DNA of 64,000 nt from Achromobacter pestifer (GTDB lineage Bacteria; Pseudomonadota; Gammaproteobacteria; Burkholderiales; Burkholderiaceae_B), in NCBI RefSeq assembly GCF_013267355.1, contig NZ_CP053985.1, positions 1,488,001-1,552,000 of the forward strand, given 5' to 3'. Below the pieces are notes generated by a model. That model ran no database searches. It had not been told where the DNA came from and was given only the letters and a program-made list of their open reading frames with translations. A program made the translations under genes and the position numbers. Numbering within the stretch: position 1 is the first letter of the stretch; each line of letters opens with the position of its first letter. Of the stretch, positions 8,777 through 18,037 are shown piece after piece.

Positions 8777-9177
8777 AACGACCTCCATTGCAAGAATGGG
8801 GAGCGTGATCGCGAATACGCGCGCACCCGCGCTGCGTGTGGCGGACAGGCACGAGAAAAACGTGCGCGAACGCTGACGCTGCGGCTGAAGCGGCGGTTCT
8901 GGCGGTTTACGTTGGGGAGGTTCCCGGCAAGCCGCTGGCTTGCGCGATTGCCCGGGCTTGCGCCTGGAGCTTGGGATACAACCGCAACCTGTTCAACAGG
9001 CTGCGGCAGACGGAGTTCTGCGTGGACCTGTTAAACAGCGACGTCGATGCAAGATCGACAACTTTCGCCGGAATCGGTATTCACGAAGACTGCTCCTGGG
9101 ATGGATAACGGGCAAGAGTTTACGCGGGTTTCCACTTATGGACAAGGTTTTTGGCGCTGAATCGGGTCTGAACACGG
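8777..9177. other. Long non-coding upstream region of the magnesium operon
   Basis: About 400 bases between the start of the MgtC-C-terminal-like gene and the terminator of the antiporter gene. I see no convincing gene: a 90-codon plus-strand frame here has no ribosome site and an unconvincing composition. The region holds two matched palindromes (8988-9000 and 9028-9038) and probably the operon promoter, though I cannot place a clear sigma-70 pair. Confidence 0.5.
8988..9038. promoter_or_regulatory. Paired palindromes CTGTTNAACAG upstream of the magnesium operon
   Basis: CCTGTTCAACAGG at 8988-9000 and CTGTTAAACAG at 9028-9038 are perfect inverted repeats sharing the core CTGTTNAACAG, with centres 39 bases apart. 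The single-base centre makes an RNA hairpin unlikely and points to a dimeric DNA-binding protein. They lie 212-262 bases upstream of the first operon gene. The second contains TGTTTA on the minus strand, which recalls a PhoP half-site, but the direct-repeat spacing of a PhoP box is not present. Confidence 0.45.
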
Positions 9178-9203
9178 AAAAAAACGCGGGGGCCGAAGCC
9201 CCC
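9178..9203 (-). terminator. Rho-independent terminator of the cation antiporter gene
   Basis: On the minus strand GGGGGC-TTCG-GCCCCC forms a tight UUCG tetraloop hairpin, followed by GCG and seven T residues. It begins 15 bases after the antiporter stop codon. Confidence 0.9.
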
Positions 9204-9218
9204 ATGCGCCAAGCGCCG

Positions 9219-10223
9219 TCAAGCGTAGAAATGCCAGCCCAGATAGGCAGCGAACACGGCATACAGGCCGCCCACCGCCGACAATGCCGGCACGCTCATG
9301 GCCGAGCGGCGGAAGCGCAGCCACAGCAGGCCGATCGACAGCATCGTGAACAGGCCCGCCGCGAGCAAGGGCGCGTCCAGCAGCCAGGGCGTCATGAAGA
9401 TGCCCAGCGCGCTGGGGATGGTCGCCTGGATCATCATGGCGCCCGAGATGTTGGCCAGCGCCAGCCGTTCCTTGCCCTGGCGCACCCAGATCAGCGCATT
9501 CATGATTTCCGGCAGCTCGGTCGCCACCGGCGCCAGCAACAGCGCGGCCACATGGGGCGATGCGCCCATGGCCACGCCCAGCAGCTCGATCTGGTTCACG
9601 AACACATGCGATGCCCCGGCGATCACGACCAGGGCCATCACCGTCTGCGTGACCGCCCAGAACATGCTCGGGTCCTCGTCGCGCGGGCGCAGCTTCAGCG
9701 GCTCCAAATCCTCGCTGTCCAGGCTCGCCTCGTCGCGGCTCAGTTCGCGCTTGACGTAGAGGCCGTAGGTGGCGAGGAACAGAATGCCCAGCCAGGGCTT
9801 CCAGGCAAAGGCCAGCAGGCCCAGGCCCACCTTGAAGAGGAAGATGCCCATGAACCAGGCCTGGTCGCGGGCCAACCGGCGCTGGTCCGCGTTGATACAG
9901 TCCGCCTGCGTGGCCCGCCCGCGGCGCGAGCGCCACAGGGCCAGGCCCACCACCGCATAGGCCAGCGTGGCCAGCACCAGCGGGCCGCCCATGGCGGCGC
10001 CTACGCCTATGTCTTTTTGCTCGGGGGTTTCGCCGAACACAACAGCCATGAAGGTCACGGCGCTTTCCGGCAGGGCGGTGCCGAACGCGGCGAGCACGGT
10101 GCCGGTGGCGGTGGCGCCCAGCTGGAAGCGATGGCCGACCCACTCGACGCCGTTCACGAAGAACTCGCAGGCGAAGTAGATCACTGCCGCTGACAGGAAA
10201 AACAGGAACAGGGTGAGAAACAT
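9219..10223 (-). CDS. CaCA-family cation antiporter, probably Mn2+-regulated
   Basis: A 334-residue membrane protein with two inverted alpha repeats, carrying the cation-binding motifs FGTALPESAVT and APVATELPEIMNAL. This is the CaCA (Na+/Ca2+ exchanger) superfamily. About ten hydrophobic helices surround a cytosolic charged loop (RDEASLDSEDLEPLKLRPRDED). An in-frame TTG at 10301 would lie inside the riboswitch P1 stem, so I start at the ATG 10223 (MFLTLFLFFLSAAV); the ribosome site there is weak. The upstream yybP-ykoY element implies expression rises with Mn2+, so Mn2+ efflux is a likely role, with Ca2+ export as an alternative. Confidence 0.8.
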   Translation of the reverse strand: MFLTLFLFFLSAAVIYFACEFFVNGVEWVGHRFQLGATATGTVLAAFGTALPESAVTFMAVVFGETPEQKDIGVGAAMGGPLVLATLAYAVVGLALWRSRRGRATQADCINADQRRLARDQAWFMGIFLFKVGLGLLAFAWKPWLGILFLATYGLYVKRELSRDEASLDSEDLEPLKLRPRDEDPSMFWAVTQTVMALVVIAGASHVFVNQIELLGVAMGASPHVAALLLAPVATELPEIMNALIWVRQGKERLALANISGAMMIQATIPSALGIFMTPWLLDAPLLAAGLFTMLSIGLLWLRFRRSAMSVPALSAVGGLYAVFAAYLGWHFYA

Positions 10224-10296
10224 AGGGACGAGCCGGACGAGCAGAAACCAATTGGCGCGACGTCGCGGCTCGCCCGGCTGGGGTGAACGCAACGCG

Positions 10297-10458
10297 GCCA
10301 AAGGTCTCGCCTGGCTGGTCCATGCGGCGGGTGCCGCCGTGCATGGATACCGCTACTAGCGCCATGGAGTTCTAGCGGCTGCTGCGCAGCGCTGAACCAC
10401 CAAGTCTGTTGACGCTAGCTCCTTTGCGGGGACAAAGGATGGCTACTCCCCAATGACA
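10297..10458 (-). promoter_or_regulatory. yybP-ykoY manganese riboswitch
   Basis: The minus-strand transcript shows the conserved blocks of this class in order. GGGGAGTAGCC lies at 10451-10441, the metal-binding L1 segment. A CCTTTGTCCCCGCAAAGG hairpin follows, then GTCAACAGAC at about 10411-10402, and GGCGAGACCTTTGG near 10311-10298 closes the P1 side. Known members bind Mn2+ and turn on exporters (mntP, alx and others). The element starts within about ten bases of the predicted transcription start and precedes the CaCA antiporter. Recognition is by eye from the conserved blocks; P1 has two internal U-U mismatches. Confidence 0.88.
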
Positions 10459-10466
10459 GAGCGGCG

Positions 10467-10495
10467 ATTGTAGCAGCTTGCCCCGCGCGGTCCAG
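10467..10495 (-). promoter_or_regulatory. Sigma-70-like promoter for the Mn2+ riboswitch transcript
   Basis: On the minus strand a TACAAT -10 box (10472-10467) is preceded by 17 bases and a weak CTGGAC -35 box. Transcription would begin around 10460, directly at the riboswitch 5' end, which supports both assignments. Confidence 0.55.
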
Positions 10496-10593
10496 CGAAT
10501 TCCGCGAGGCCTGGCGTGGGGTGTCGTATCCCGGGGATGGCGGGTAAAGTAAACGGCATCATCACCTTGCCGGGGTTCGCGCCCCAGTCCGCC

Positions 10594-11937
10594 ATGAGCC
10601 TGCCTCCCGACGACATCGCCCCTTACGCCGCGCGGCGCCAACGCCTGATGGCGCAGATGCGCGCCGAAGGCGGCGGCATCGCCATCCTGGCCACCGCCCC
10701 GGAGGCCACGCGCAACCGCGACGCGGAATATCCCTACCGGCACGACAGCGACTTCTTCTACCTGACCGGATTCACCGAACCCGGCGCCTGGCTGGTGCTG
10801 ATCGCGGGCGCGACCGACCGCACCCTGCTCTTCTGCCGTCCGCGCCACATCGAACATGAAATCTGGGAGGGCAAGCGTTTCGGTCCCGAGGCGGCCGCGG
10901 CGCATTTCGGTTTCGACGACGCCCATCCGCTCGATGCGCTGGACGAACTGATGCCCGCGCTGCTACAGGACCACGCCACCTTGTATGCCCCCCTGGCCGG
11001 CGACAAGCGCCACGACGGCCGCCTGCACCGCTGGCTGGCGGCGGCCCGCGAGGCCAGCCGCGGCGGCCATGCGCCGCCCGCGCGCCAACAGGACATCCGG
11101 CCGCTGCTGGCCGAGATGCGGCTGATCAAGGACGCCACGGAAATCGCGGCGATGCGGCGCGCGGCCAAGATCTCGGCCGGCGCCCATGTGCGCGCCATGC
11201 GCGTCGCCCGCCCCGGCATGCACGAGTACGAGATCGAGGCCGAACTGCTGTACGAGTTCCGCCGCCACGGCGCGCAATCGGTGGCCTACAACAGCATCGT
11301 GGCAGCGGGCGCGAACGCCTGCGTGCTGCACTATCCGGCTGGCGAGGCAGTGCTGCGCGACGGCGACCTGGTGCTGATCGACGCGGGCTGCGAGGTCGAC
11401 AGCTACGCCAGCGACATCACCCGCACCTTTCCCGTGAACGGCCGCTACAGCGGCCCGCAGCGCGCGCTGTACGACCTGACGGTGGCAGCCCAGGATGCCG
11501 CCGCCCAGGCGACGGCGCCCGGCCGCGGCTTCAACGACGGGCACCAGGCCGCCCTGCGCGTGCTGGCGCAGGGCATGCTGGACCTGAAGCTCTTGAAGGG
11601 TTCGCTGGACGGCGTGCTGGAATCCGGCGACTACAGCCGTTTCTACATGCACCGCACCGGCCACTGGCTGGGCCTGGACGTGCACGACGTGGGCGACTAC
11701 CGCCAGCCCGGCCCGGCCCACGGCGCCGAACGGCCCTGGCGCAAGCTGGAACCGGGCATGATGCTGACGATCGAGCCCGGCATCTATGTGCGGCCCGCCG
11801 ACGACGTGCCCGAGGCCTACTGGAACATCGGCATCCGCACCGAAGACGACGCGCTGGTCACGGACGAAGGCTGCGAGCTCATCACCCGCGGCGTGCCGGT
11901 GCAAGCCGGCGAGATCGAAGCGCTGATGCGCGAATAG
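10594..11937 (+). CDS. pepP: Xaa-Pro aminopeptidase II
   Basis: A 447-residue M24B metallopeptidase that removes N-terminal residues preceding proline. The N-terminal AMP_N domain contains YRHDSDFFYLTGF. The pita-bread catalytic domain carries the dinuclear Mn2+ ligands in IDAGCEVDSYASDITRTF (two Asp), HRTGHWLGLDVHD (His), LTIEPGIY (Glu) and GIRTEDD (Glu). Length and order match E. coli PepP (441). I chose the ATG at 10594 (MSLPPDDIAPYAARRQRL), which aligns with the family N-terminus; an in-frame start 26 codons earlier would add an unrelated segment. It faces away from the riboswitch-controlled antiporter. Confidence 0.93.
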   Translation: MSLPPDDIAPYAARRQRLMAQMRAEGGGIAILATAPEATRNRDAEYPYRHDSDFFYLTGFTEPGAWLVLIAGATDRTLLFCRPRHIEHEIWEGKRFGPEAAAAHFGFDDAHPLDALDELMPALLQDHATLYAPLAGDKRHDGRLHRWLAAAREASRGGHAPPARQQDIRPLLAEMRLIKDATEIAAMRRAAKISAGAHVRAMRVARPGMHEYEIEAELLYEFRRHGAQSVAYNSIVAAGANACVLHYPAGEAVLRDGDLVLIDAGCEVDSYASDITRTFPVNGRYSGPQRALYDLTVAAQDAAAQATAPGRGFNDGHQAALRVLAQGMLDLKLLKGSLDGVLESGDYSRFYMHRTGHWLGLDVHDVGDYRQPGPAHGAERPWRKLEPGMMLTIEPGIYVRPADDVPEAYWNIGIRTEDDALVTDEGCELITRGVPVQAGEIEALMRE

Positions 11938-11960
11938 GCTGGCGGCGCGCCGGGGCGACG

Positions 11961-12425
11961 CTAAAAGACGTAGCCGTCCAGCCAGCCCATGGCGATCCAG
12001 GTGTAGACCACCACCATGGCGATGGCGAACATGGACACGATGGCGCCGACCAGGCAGGCCAGGATCGCGACCAGCACCGGCCCCCAGCCGGTCCGGGTCG
12101 GCCGGCCCAGGCCGTCGTTGTAGAGACGGTCGAATTTCTCGTCCTGCATCAGCGAGAACACCGCGCTCTCGATGAACCCGTCGACCATGGGAATGAACAC
12201 CAGGAAGAAGGCTGGGTTGTCGTACCAGACGGGGTAGAAGCTGACAGCGCAGAACAGGCTGACCAACGTGTACGCGGTCACCAGCCAGGCGTGGCGGCGG
12301 CCCAGATACCACCAATGCGCTCCCACCGCGCCGAACAGGCAGGCCAGCAGTCCGACCGCGACCTTGCCGCGTGGACGGCGGGCGGAAACGGCGGACAAGG
12401 GGGATGAGGCCTGGAGCTGCGTCAT
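11961..12425 (-). CDS. Small TM2-type polytopic membrane protein
   Basis: A 154-residue protein with four to five hydrophobic helices. The first pair, around GLLACLFGAVGAHWWYLGRRHAWLVTA, resembles the TM2 domain (a hydrophobic helix, G-x-H-W/F-x-Y-L-G-R, then a second helix). A short charged segment (MQDEKFDRLYNDGLGRPTRTG) separates it from the last two helices. TM2 proteins in bacteria are mostly uncharacterised. It converges with pepP and is divergent from the UbiH-like gene. No specific function can be given. Confidence 0.72.
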   Translation of the reverse strand: MTQLQASSPLSAVSARRPRGKVAVGLLACLFGAVGAHWWYLGRRHAWLVTAYTLVSLFCAVSFYPVWYDNPAFFLVFIPMVDGFIESAVFSLMQDEKFDRLYNDGLGRPTRTGWGPVLVAILACLVGAIVSMFAIAMVVVYTWIAMGWLDGYVF

Positions 12426-12504
12426 GTCGATCGACCGGAAAGAGGACCACGGCGCCAAGACGCGCCGGCTGCTGCGGATTGTAGTGGACGGGTAAAATCC
12501 GGTC

Positions 12505-13674
12505 ATGACTTCATCCGCCTTCGACATAGCGATTCTAGGCGCGGGCCCGGTGGGCCGCGTGCTGGCCCTGATGTTGGCCCGCGTGGCGCCCGACCCTGCG
12601 CGCATCGCGCTGCTTGCGGGCAGCTCGCCCGCCCCGGTCGCGCCATCGGCGGCGGCGCCCGCCTCGGATCCGCGCGTGCTGGCCATGAACCATGGCAGCC
12701 GCGTGCTGCTGGAATCGCTGCATGCCTGGCCCGAACGGTCGGCCGATATCCGCAACATCCATGTGTCGCAGCGCGGCCGGCTGGGCCGCACCCTGATCCA
12801 GAACACCGATTTCGGCGTGCCGCAGCTGGGCAGCGTGGTTGGCTATTCCGGCCTGCACGCCAAGCTGGACGAATGCGTGGCCGCTTGCGGCGTCACCGTG
12901 CTGCAAGGCCCGCCTGCCCGGATCGGCATGCAGGACGCGGACGGCGTGCGCGTCGAACAAGGCGACACGACGCTGCTGTGCCAGGTCGCGGTGCAATCCG
13001 ACGGCGCGGGTGCGACCGACCTGCGCCGCGATTACGACCAGCATGCGGTGCTGACCACGGCGCACGCCACCCTGCCCCGCCGCGGCTGGGCCTGGGAACG
13101 CTTCACCGCCGAAGGCCCGCTGGCGCTGCTGCCGCACCCGCAGACCCCGGACGCCTATTCCGTCGTCTGGTGCAGCGCGCCCGAGCGCGCCGCCGAACTG
13201 GCAGCGCTGGACAACGCCGCGTTTTCGCGGGCGCTGTCCGCAGCGTTCGGCGACCGCCTGGGGCGGCTGTCCAGCCAGGCGCCGCGGCATGTCTTCCCAT
13301 TGGCGCTCAGCGCCCGCCGCGCCCAGGTGCACGGCCGCGTGGCGGCCATCGGCAATGCCGCGCAGACCCTGCATCCGGTCGCTGGCCAGGGCCTGAACCT
13401 GGGCCTACGCGACGCCGCTCGCCTGGCCCAGACACTGGGCGGCTGGCTGGCCCACCCGAACGTCAATCCTGGTCCCGCGCTGGCGGAATTCGCCGGGGCG
13501 CGCCACGTGGACCGCTTCATCACCGCCGGCCTGACCGACCTGATGCCCCGCATCTTCTCGACCGGCCTGGCCCCGGTGGAACACGCTTGCGGCCTGGCCT
13601 TATTGGGAATGGATCTGGCCGCCCCGCTGCGCGCGCCGCTGGCGCAGCATCTGCTGCAAGGTTTCCGCGCCTGA
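12505..13674 (+). CDS. UbiH/VisC-family FAD-dependent hydroxylase, probably ubiquinone biosynthesis
   Basis: A 389-residue flavoprotein of the UbiH/UbiF/VisC/Coq6 family. The N-terminal dinucleotide fold is ILGAGPVGRVLALML. DPRVLAMNHGS matches the family's second motif (D-x-R-x-x-A-x-x-x-x-S). GNAAQTLHPVAGQGLNLGLRDAARLAQ is the second FAD motif with the GD-like start replaced by GN, which occurs in the family. These enzymes hydroxylate the ubiquinone ring with O2 and NAD(P)H. Which ring position this one modifies cannot be read from sequence. An intrinsic terminator follows. Confidence 0.85.
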   Translation: MTSSAFDIAILGAGPVGRVLALMLARVAPDPARIALLAGSSPAPVAPSAAAPASDPRVLAMNHGSRVLLESLHAWPERSADIRNIHVSQRGRLGRTLIQNTDFGVPQLGSVVGYSGLHAKLDECVAACGVTVLQGPPARIGMQDADGVRVEQGDTTLLCQVAVQSDGAGATDLRRDYDQHAVLTTAHATLPRRGWAWERFTAEGPLALLPHPQTPDAYSVVWCSAPERAAELAALDNAAFSRALSAAFGDRLGRLSSQAPRHVFPLALSARRAQVHGRVAAIGNAAQTLHPVAGQGLNLGLRDAARLAQTLGGWLAHPNVNPGPALAEFAGARHVDRFITAGLTDLMPRIFSTGLAPVEHACGLALLGMDLAAPLRAPLAQHLLQGFRA

Positions 13675-13684
13675 ATTCTTCCCG

Positions 13685-13720
13685 ATCCGCCCCCGATAAC
13701 GGGGCGGATTGTCTGTTTTC
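13685..13720 (+). terminator. Rho-independent terminator after the UbiH-like gene
   Basis: ATCCGCCCC (13685-13693) pairs with GGGGCGGAT (13701-13709) around a seven-base loop. TGTCTGTTTT follows. It starts 11 bases after the stop codon. Confidence 0.7.
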
Positions 13721-13789
13721 GCCTTCCTTTGTTACGAATTGTTCTCCCGGTGACAAAGGGGGCACGATCGAGCCGGTTAAAATGTGAGC

Positions 13790-14815
13790 ATGCGCATAGG
13801 TCAATGGACCCTTCCCAACAACGTGCTGGTCGCGCCCATGGCGGGCGTGACGGACCGTCCTTTCCGCCAACTTTGCAAGAAGTTGGGGGCGGGCTATGCC
13901 GTGTCGGAAATGGCCGCGAGCAACCCCAAGCTGTGGGATAGCGTCAAAACCTCCCGGCGCCTGAACCACGACGGCGAGATCGCCCCCATTTCCGTGCAGA
14001 TCGCGGGCGCCGACCCCGCCATGATGGCGGAAGCTGCGGTGTTCAACGCCAGCAAGGGCGCCCGGATCATCGACATCAACATGGGTTGCCCGGTCAAGAA
14101 GGTCTGCAACGTGGCCTCCGGGTCGGCGCTCTTGCGCCATGAAGACCAGATCGCCCGCATCCTGGACGCGGTGGTATCCGCCTGCGCCCCCTTGGACGTG
14201 CCGGTGACCCTGAAGACCCGCACCGGCTGGGACCGCGAAAGCCGCAATGCCCTGCGGGTGGCGAAAATGGCGGAAAACGCCGGCATCGCCGCCCTGACCC
14301 TGCACGGCCGCACCCGCGCCGACCTCTATACGGGCGAGGCGGAATATGACACTATCCGCGCCGTCAAGGCCGAACTGAAAATCCCCGTTGTCGCCAACGG
14401 AGATATCACCACGCCCGAAAAAGCCAGGCACGTCCTGGATTACACTGGCGCCGATGCGGTCATGATCGGGCGGGCGGCCCAAGGCCGTCCCTGGATTTTC
14501 CGCGAAATCGACCACTACCTGCGCACGGGCGAAACACTGGCCCCTCCCTCCTATGGGGAAATGCGCGAGCTGCTGCTCGAACATCTCGACGACCACTACC
14601 GGTTCTATGGCGAGCACACCGGCGTACGCACGGCGCGCAAGCACATAGGCTGGTATCTGGACGGCCTGCCGGGGGCGGACTCGTTCTGCGCCCGCATGAA
14701 TCTGATCGACAACACCCGCGACCAGTGGCGGGCCGTGTCGGACTGGTTCGACCTCATCTCGCGCGACGGCGGATCCCATCCGGCGCCGGTCGCAGAAGCC
14801 CTGCTGGCGGCATAA
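13790..14815 (+). CDS. dusB: tRNA-dihydrouridine synthase B
   Basis: A 341-residue FMN-dependent enzyme that reduces uridines in the tRNA D-loop. It shows VAPMAGVTDRPFRQLC at the start of the TIM barrel, DINMGCPVKKVCN with the catalytic Cys, KTRTGWD, LHGRTRADLY and the phosphate-binding ANGDITTPEKA and MIGRAAQGRPWIF. The C-terminal helical domain follows (HYRFYGEHTGVRTARKHIGWY). The ATG at 13790 is preferred; a GTG two codons earlier is possible. It is followed 36 bases later by fis, the conserved dusB-fis pair in which dusB is translated ahead of fis on one message. Confidence 0.93.
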   Translation: MRIGQWTLPNNVLVAPMAGVTDRPFRQLCKKLGAGYAVSEMAASNPKLWDSVKTSRRLNHDGEIAPISVQIAGADPAMMAEAAVFNASKGARIIDINMGCPVKKVCNVASGSALLRHEDQIARILDAVVSACAPLDVPVTLKTRTGWDRESRNALRVAKMAENAGIAALTLHGRTRADLYTGEAEYDTIRAVKAELKIPVVANGDITTPEKARHVLDYTGADAVMIGRAAQGRPWIFREIDHYLRTGETLAPPSYGEMRELLLEHLDDHYRFYGEHTGVRTARKHIGWYLDGLPGADSFCARMNLIDNTRDQWRAVSDWFDLISRDGGSHPAPVAEALLAA

Positions 14816-14851
14816 CCGCCTCAACACCAACATAAAAATATCTGTACTCAA

Positions 14852-15091
14852 ATGAGCAAGAAAGATGTCCTGGAAGAATGCGTGCGCGCCAGCCTGGAGC
14901 GCTATTTCGAAGACTTGGGTGAATCCGAGCCCCACGACATGTGGGACATGGTGATGCGCTGCGTGGAGCGCCCGGTGCTTGAAGTGGCGTTGGAACGGTC
15001 GGGCGGCAATCAGTCGCGGGCATCCGAAATGCTGGGCATCACCCGCAACACCCTGCGCAAGAAGTTGCTGGCGCACAATATTCAGATATAG
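14852..15091 (+). CDS. fis: Nucleoid-associated DNA-bending regulator Fis
   Basis: A 79-residue Fis protein. The C-terminal helix-turn-helix is almost canonical: [22 protein letters not shown] followed by the last helix. The preceding dimerisation helices include [19 protein letters not shown]. The N-terminal beta-hairpin that activates Hin/Gin invertases is shorter than in E. coli (98 residues), as usual in betaproteobacteria. Fis bends DNA and activates rRNA and other growth-linked promoters. It is co-transcribed with dusB, and purH follows about 100 bases later on the same strand. Confidence 0.94.
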   Translation: MSKKDVLEECVRASLERYFEDLGESEPHDMWDMVMRCVERPVLEVALERSGGNQSRASEMLGITRNTLRKKLLAHNIQI

Positions 15092-15194
15092 CTTTCGTGC
15101 GCGGGCGGCAGGCACATCGCGCCGCCCGCTCCCCCCAGATTTCCCATCCGACCTGAACGAGAAAGGCGCTCCCGCCCCACTCCCGTCCCTCACC

Positions 15195-16784
15195 ATGAAA
15201 ATCGAAACCGCCCTGCTTTCGGTGTCCGACAAGACCGGCATCGTTGAATTTGCCCGCGCCCTGGCCACGCGTGGCGTGCGCCTGCTGTCCACCGGCGGCA
15301 CCGCCAAGCTGCTGGCCGACTCCGGCCTGACCGTCACCGAAGTGGCGGCCCACACGGGTTCGCCCGAAATTCTCGATGGCCGCGTCAAGACGCTGCACCC
15401 GAAGATCCACGGCGGCCTGCTGGCGCGCCGCGACAGCGCGGAGCACATGGACACCATCAAGGCGGCGGGCATCGACCGCATCGACATGCTGGTGGTCAAC
15501 CTGTACCCCTTCCGCGAAACCGTGGCCAAGCCGGACTGCACCTTCGCCGACGCCGTCGAGAACATCGACATCGGCGGCCCGGCCATGCTGCGCGCGGCGG
15601 CCAAGAACCACGGCACCGAAGCCGGCGGCGTGACGGTGGTGATCGACCCGGTCGACTACTCGCGCGTGCTGGCCGAAATGGACAAGGGCGGCAACACCTC
15701 CTATGGCCTGCGCCTGGCGCTGGCCTCCAAGGTCTACGCCCACACCGCCGCCTACGACGGCGCCATCGCCGCCTACCTGACCAGCCTGGCCGACGCCGAG
15801 CCCCAGCAGGAAGCCGTGCCGGCCCGCAACGAATGGCCCGGCACGCTGACCCTGCAGGTCAAGCAGGACCAGGCCCTGCGCTACGGCGAGAACCCGCACC
15901 AGACCGCCGCCTTCTACGTCGACGCGCAGCGTCCGGCCGGCCTGCTGGGCAACTACCGCCAGCTGCAGGGCAAGGAACTGTCCTACAACAACATCGCGGA
16001 CGCCGACGCCGCCTGGGAATGCGCGCGCAGCTTCGAAGCGCCCGCCTGCGTCATCGTCAAACACGCCAACCCCTGCGGCGTTGCGGTCGCGGCCGACACG
16101 CTGGGCGCCTACCAGCAAGCCTTCAAGACCGACCCGACCTCGGCCTTCGGCGGCATCATCGCCTTCAACCGTCCGGTGGACGCCGCCACGGCCGAAGCCG
16201 TGAGCGCGCAGTTCCTGGAAGTGCTGCTGGCCCCCGCCTATGACGGCGCGGCGCTGGCCATCCTGGCCGCCAAGAAGAACGTGCGCGTGCTGGAAGTGCC
16301 GATGGGCACGGGCCAGAACGCCTTCGACATCAAGCGCGTGGGAGGCGGCTGGCTGGTGCAGACCCCGGACGCCTACAACGTGCCGCGCGACGCGCTCAAG
16401 GTGGTCAGCAAGCGCCAGCCCACCGAACAGGAAATGAACGACCTGGCGTTCGCCTGGAAGGTCGCCAAGTACGTCAAGTCCAACGCCATCGTGTTCGTGG
16501 GCGGCGGCATGACGCTGGGCGTGGGCGCCGGCCAGATGAGCCGCATCGACTCGGCCCGCATCGCCTCGATCAAGGCGGAAAACGCCGGCCTGACCCTGAA
16601 GGGTTCGGCCGTGGCGTCGGACGCCTTCTTCCCGTTCCGCGACGGCCTGGACGTGGTGGTGGCGGCTGGCGCGACCTGCGTGATCCAGCCGGGCGGCAGC
16701 ATGCGCGACGACGAAGTCATCGCCGCGGCCGACGAGCACGGCATCGCCATGGTGCTGACCGGCACCCGCCACTTCCGCCACTGA
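15195..16784 (+). CDS. purH: Bifunctional AICAR transformylase/IMP cyclohydrolase
   Basis: A 529-residue enzyme for the last two steps of IMP synthesis. The N-terminal cyclohydrolase (about 1-200) starts [18 protein letters not shown] and holds STGGTAKLL and the [12 protein letters not shown] loop. The transformylase domain has [13 protein letters not shown], the KHANPCGVA segment with the catalytic Lys-His, and [14 protein letters not shown], ending with [10 protein letters not shown]. The ATG at 15195 matches the family start. The TGA overlaps the ruvC ATG by one base, so purH and ruvC are translationally coupled. Confidence 0.95.
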   Translation: MKIETALLSVSDKTGIVEFARALATRGVRLLSTGGTAKLLADSGLTVTEVAAHTGSPEILDGRVKTLHPKIHGGLLARRDSAEHMDTIKAAGIDRIDMLVVNLYPFRETVAKPDCTFADAVENIDIGGPAMLRAAAKNHGTEAGGVTVVIDPVDYSRVLAEMDKGGNTSYGLRLALASKVYAHTAAYDGAIAAYLTSLADAEPQQEAVPARNEWPGTLTLQVKQDQALRYGENPHQTAAFYVDAQRPAGLLGNYRQLQGKELSYNNIADADAAWECARSFEAPACVIVKHANPCGVAVAADTLGAYQQAFKTDPTSAFGGIIAFNRPVDAATAEAVSAQFLEVLLAPAYDGAALAILAAKKNVRVLEVPMGTGQNAFDIKRVGGGWLVQTPDAYNVPRDALKVVSKRQPTEQEMNDLAFAWKVAKYVKSNAIVFVGGGMTLGVGAGQMSRIDSARIASIKAENAGLTLKGSAVASDAFFPFRDGLDVVVAAGATCVIQPGGSMRDDEVIAAADEHGIAMVLTGTRHFRH

Positions 16785-17332
16785 TGCGCGTCCTCGGCAT
16801 CGATCCCGGCTTGCGCCGCACCGGCTTCGGTGTGATCGATGCCGACGGCCCGCGGCTGCGCTACGTGGCCAGCGGGACCATCGTGGTCCCGCCGGCGCTG
16901 GCGCTGTCTGAACGCCTCAAGGTCATCCTGGACAATCTGCGCCAGGTGGCGCGCGACACGCAACCCGACGTGGCCGCGCTGGAAATCATCTTCCTGAACA
17001 CCAACCCCGCGTCTACCCTGCTGCTGGGCCAGGCGCGCGGCGCCGCGCTATGCGCGCTGGCCGACAGCTCGCTGGCGGTGCACGAGTACACCGCGCTGCA
17101 GATCAAGAAGGCCGTGGTCGGCACCGGCCGCGCCGCCAAGGAGCAGGTGCAGATGATGGTGCAGCACCTGCTGGCGCTGGACGGCGCGCCCGCGCCCGAC
17201 TCGGCCGACGCGCTGGCCTGCGCGATCTGCCATGCCCATGCCGGGCCCATGCAGGACAAGCTCGAGCGTCTGGGCGCGTCCCTGCGCATGAGCGGCAAGA
17301 CCCGCATCCGCAACGGCCGGCTGATCGGCTGA
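16784..17332 (+). CDS. ruvC: Holliday junction resolvase RuvC
   Basis: A 182-residue endonuclease that cuts Holliday junctions in the RuvABC resolvasome. It opens with [17 protein letters not shown], giving the first catalytic Asp. The acidic residues in ALEIIFLN and [14 protein letters not shown] complete the RNase-H-like metal site. It starts within the purH stop codon (TGATG). ruvA follows after 125 bases on the same strand, but ruvB is 2 kb away on the other strand. Confidence 0.94.
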   Translation: MRVLGIDPGLRRTGFGVIDADGPRLRYVASGTIVVPPALALSERLKVILDNLRQVARDTQPDVAALEIIFLNTNPASTLLLGQARGAALCALADSSLAVHEYTALQIKKAVVGTGRAAKEQVQMMVQHLLALDGAPAPDSADALACAICHAHAGPMQDKLERLGASLRMSGKTRIRNGRLIG

Positions 17333-17457
17333 AACCCTGATTTGCCGTGGTTCGCCGCAGGGCGGGACGAGTTCCCGCCGATTGCGCGCCCGCGCGTATA
17401 GAATCCCCGCATCCGCCGCGCATTCAGCGGCCTCACCATTGCCAGGCCACCATCACC

Positions 17458-18030
17458 ATGATCGGACGCATCACCGGAACCCTGATCGAGAAACTCCCGC
17501 CCACCATCTGCGTGGACGTGGGCGGTCTGGGCTATGACATCGACGTGCCCATGAGCACGCTGTACTCGCTGCCCGACACGGGCGCCCGCGTCACGCTCTA
17601 CACGCACCTGACGGTGCGCGAAGACGCCCACATCCTGTATGGCTTCGCCTCGGCCGGCGAACGCAGCGCATTCCGCGAACTGATCAAGGTCAGCGGCATC
17701 GGCGCGCGCACCGCGCTGTCGGTGCTGTCGGGGTTGTCGGTGGCGGACCTGGCTCAGGCCATCACCTTGCAGGAATCGGGCCGCCTGACGCGCGTGCCCG
17801 GCATCGGCAAGAAGACCGCCGAACGCCTGCTGCTCGAAATGCGCGGCAAGCTGGGCGCGGACATCGGCGCGTCCGCGCACGCCACCCCTGACAACCAGTC
17901 GGACATCCTGAACGCGCTGCTGGCGCTGGGCTATTCAGAAAAGGAATCGCTGTCGGCGCTGAAGACGCTGCCCGAAGGCGTGGGCGTGTCCGACGGCATC
18001 AAGCAGGCGCTGAAGGCGCTGGTGCGCTGA
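17458..18030 (+). CDS. ruvA: Holliday junction branch migration DNA-binding subunit RuvA
   Basis: A 190-residue protein that tetramerises on four-way junctions and loads RuvB rings. The OB domain opens [15 protein letters not shown]. Helix-hairpin-helix elements include [18 protein letters not shown] and [16 protein letters not shown]. The C-terminal RuvB-binding domain is present ([18 protein letters not shown]). The frame is open upstream, but the ATG at 17458 gives the canonical MIGR start. It converges with the NDUFA9-like gene only eight bases downstream. Confidence 0.95.
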   Translation: MIGRITGTLIEKLPPTICVDVGGLGYDIDVPMSTLYSLPDTGARVTLYTHLTVREDAHILYGFASAGERSAFRELIKVSGIGARTALSVLSGLSVADLAQAITLQESGRLTRVPGIGKKTAERLLLEMRGKLGADIGASAHATPDNQSDILNALLALGYSEKESLSALKTLPEGVGVSDGIKQALKALVR

Positions 18031-18037
18031 AACAGGC

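Noticed and set aside
8836..9108. A 90-codon plus-strand reading frame in the gap upstream of the magnesium operon
   Set aside because: No ribosome binding site, odd composition, and it lies over the palindromes and probable promoter of the minus-strand operon.
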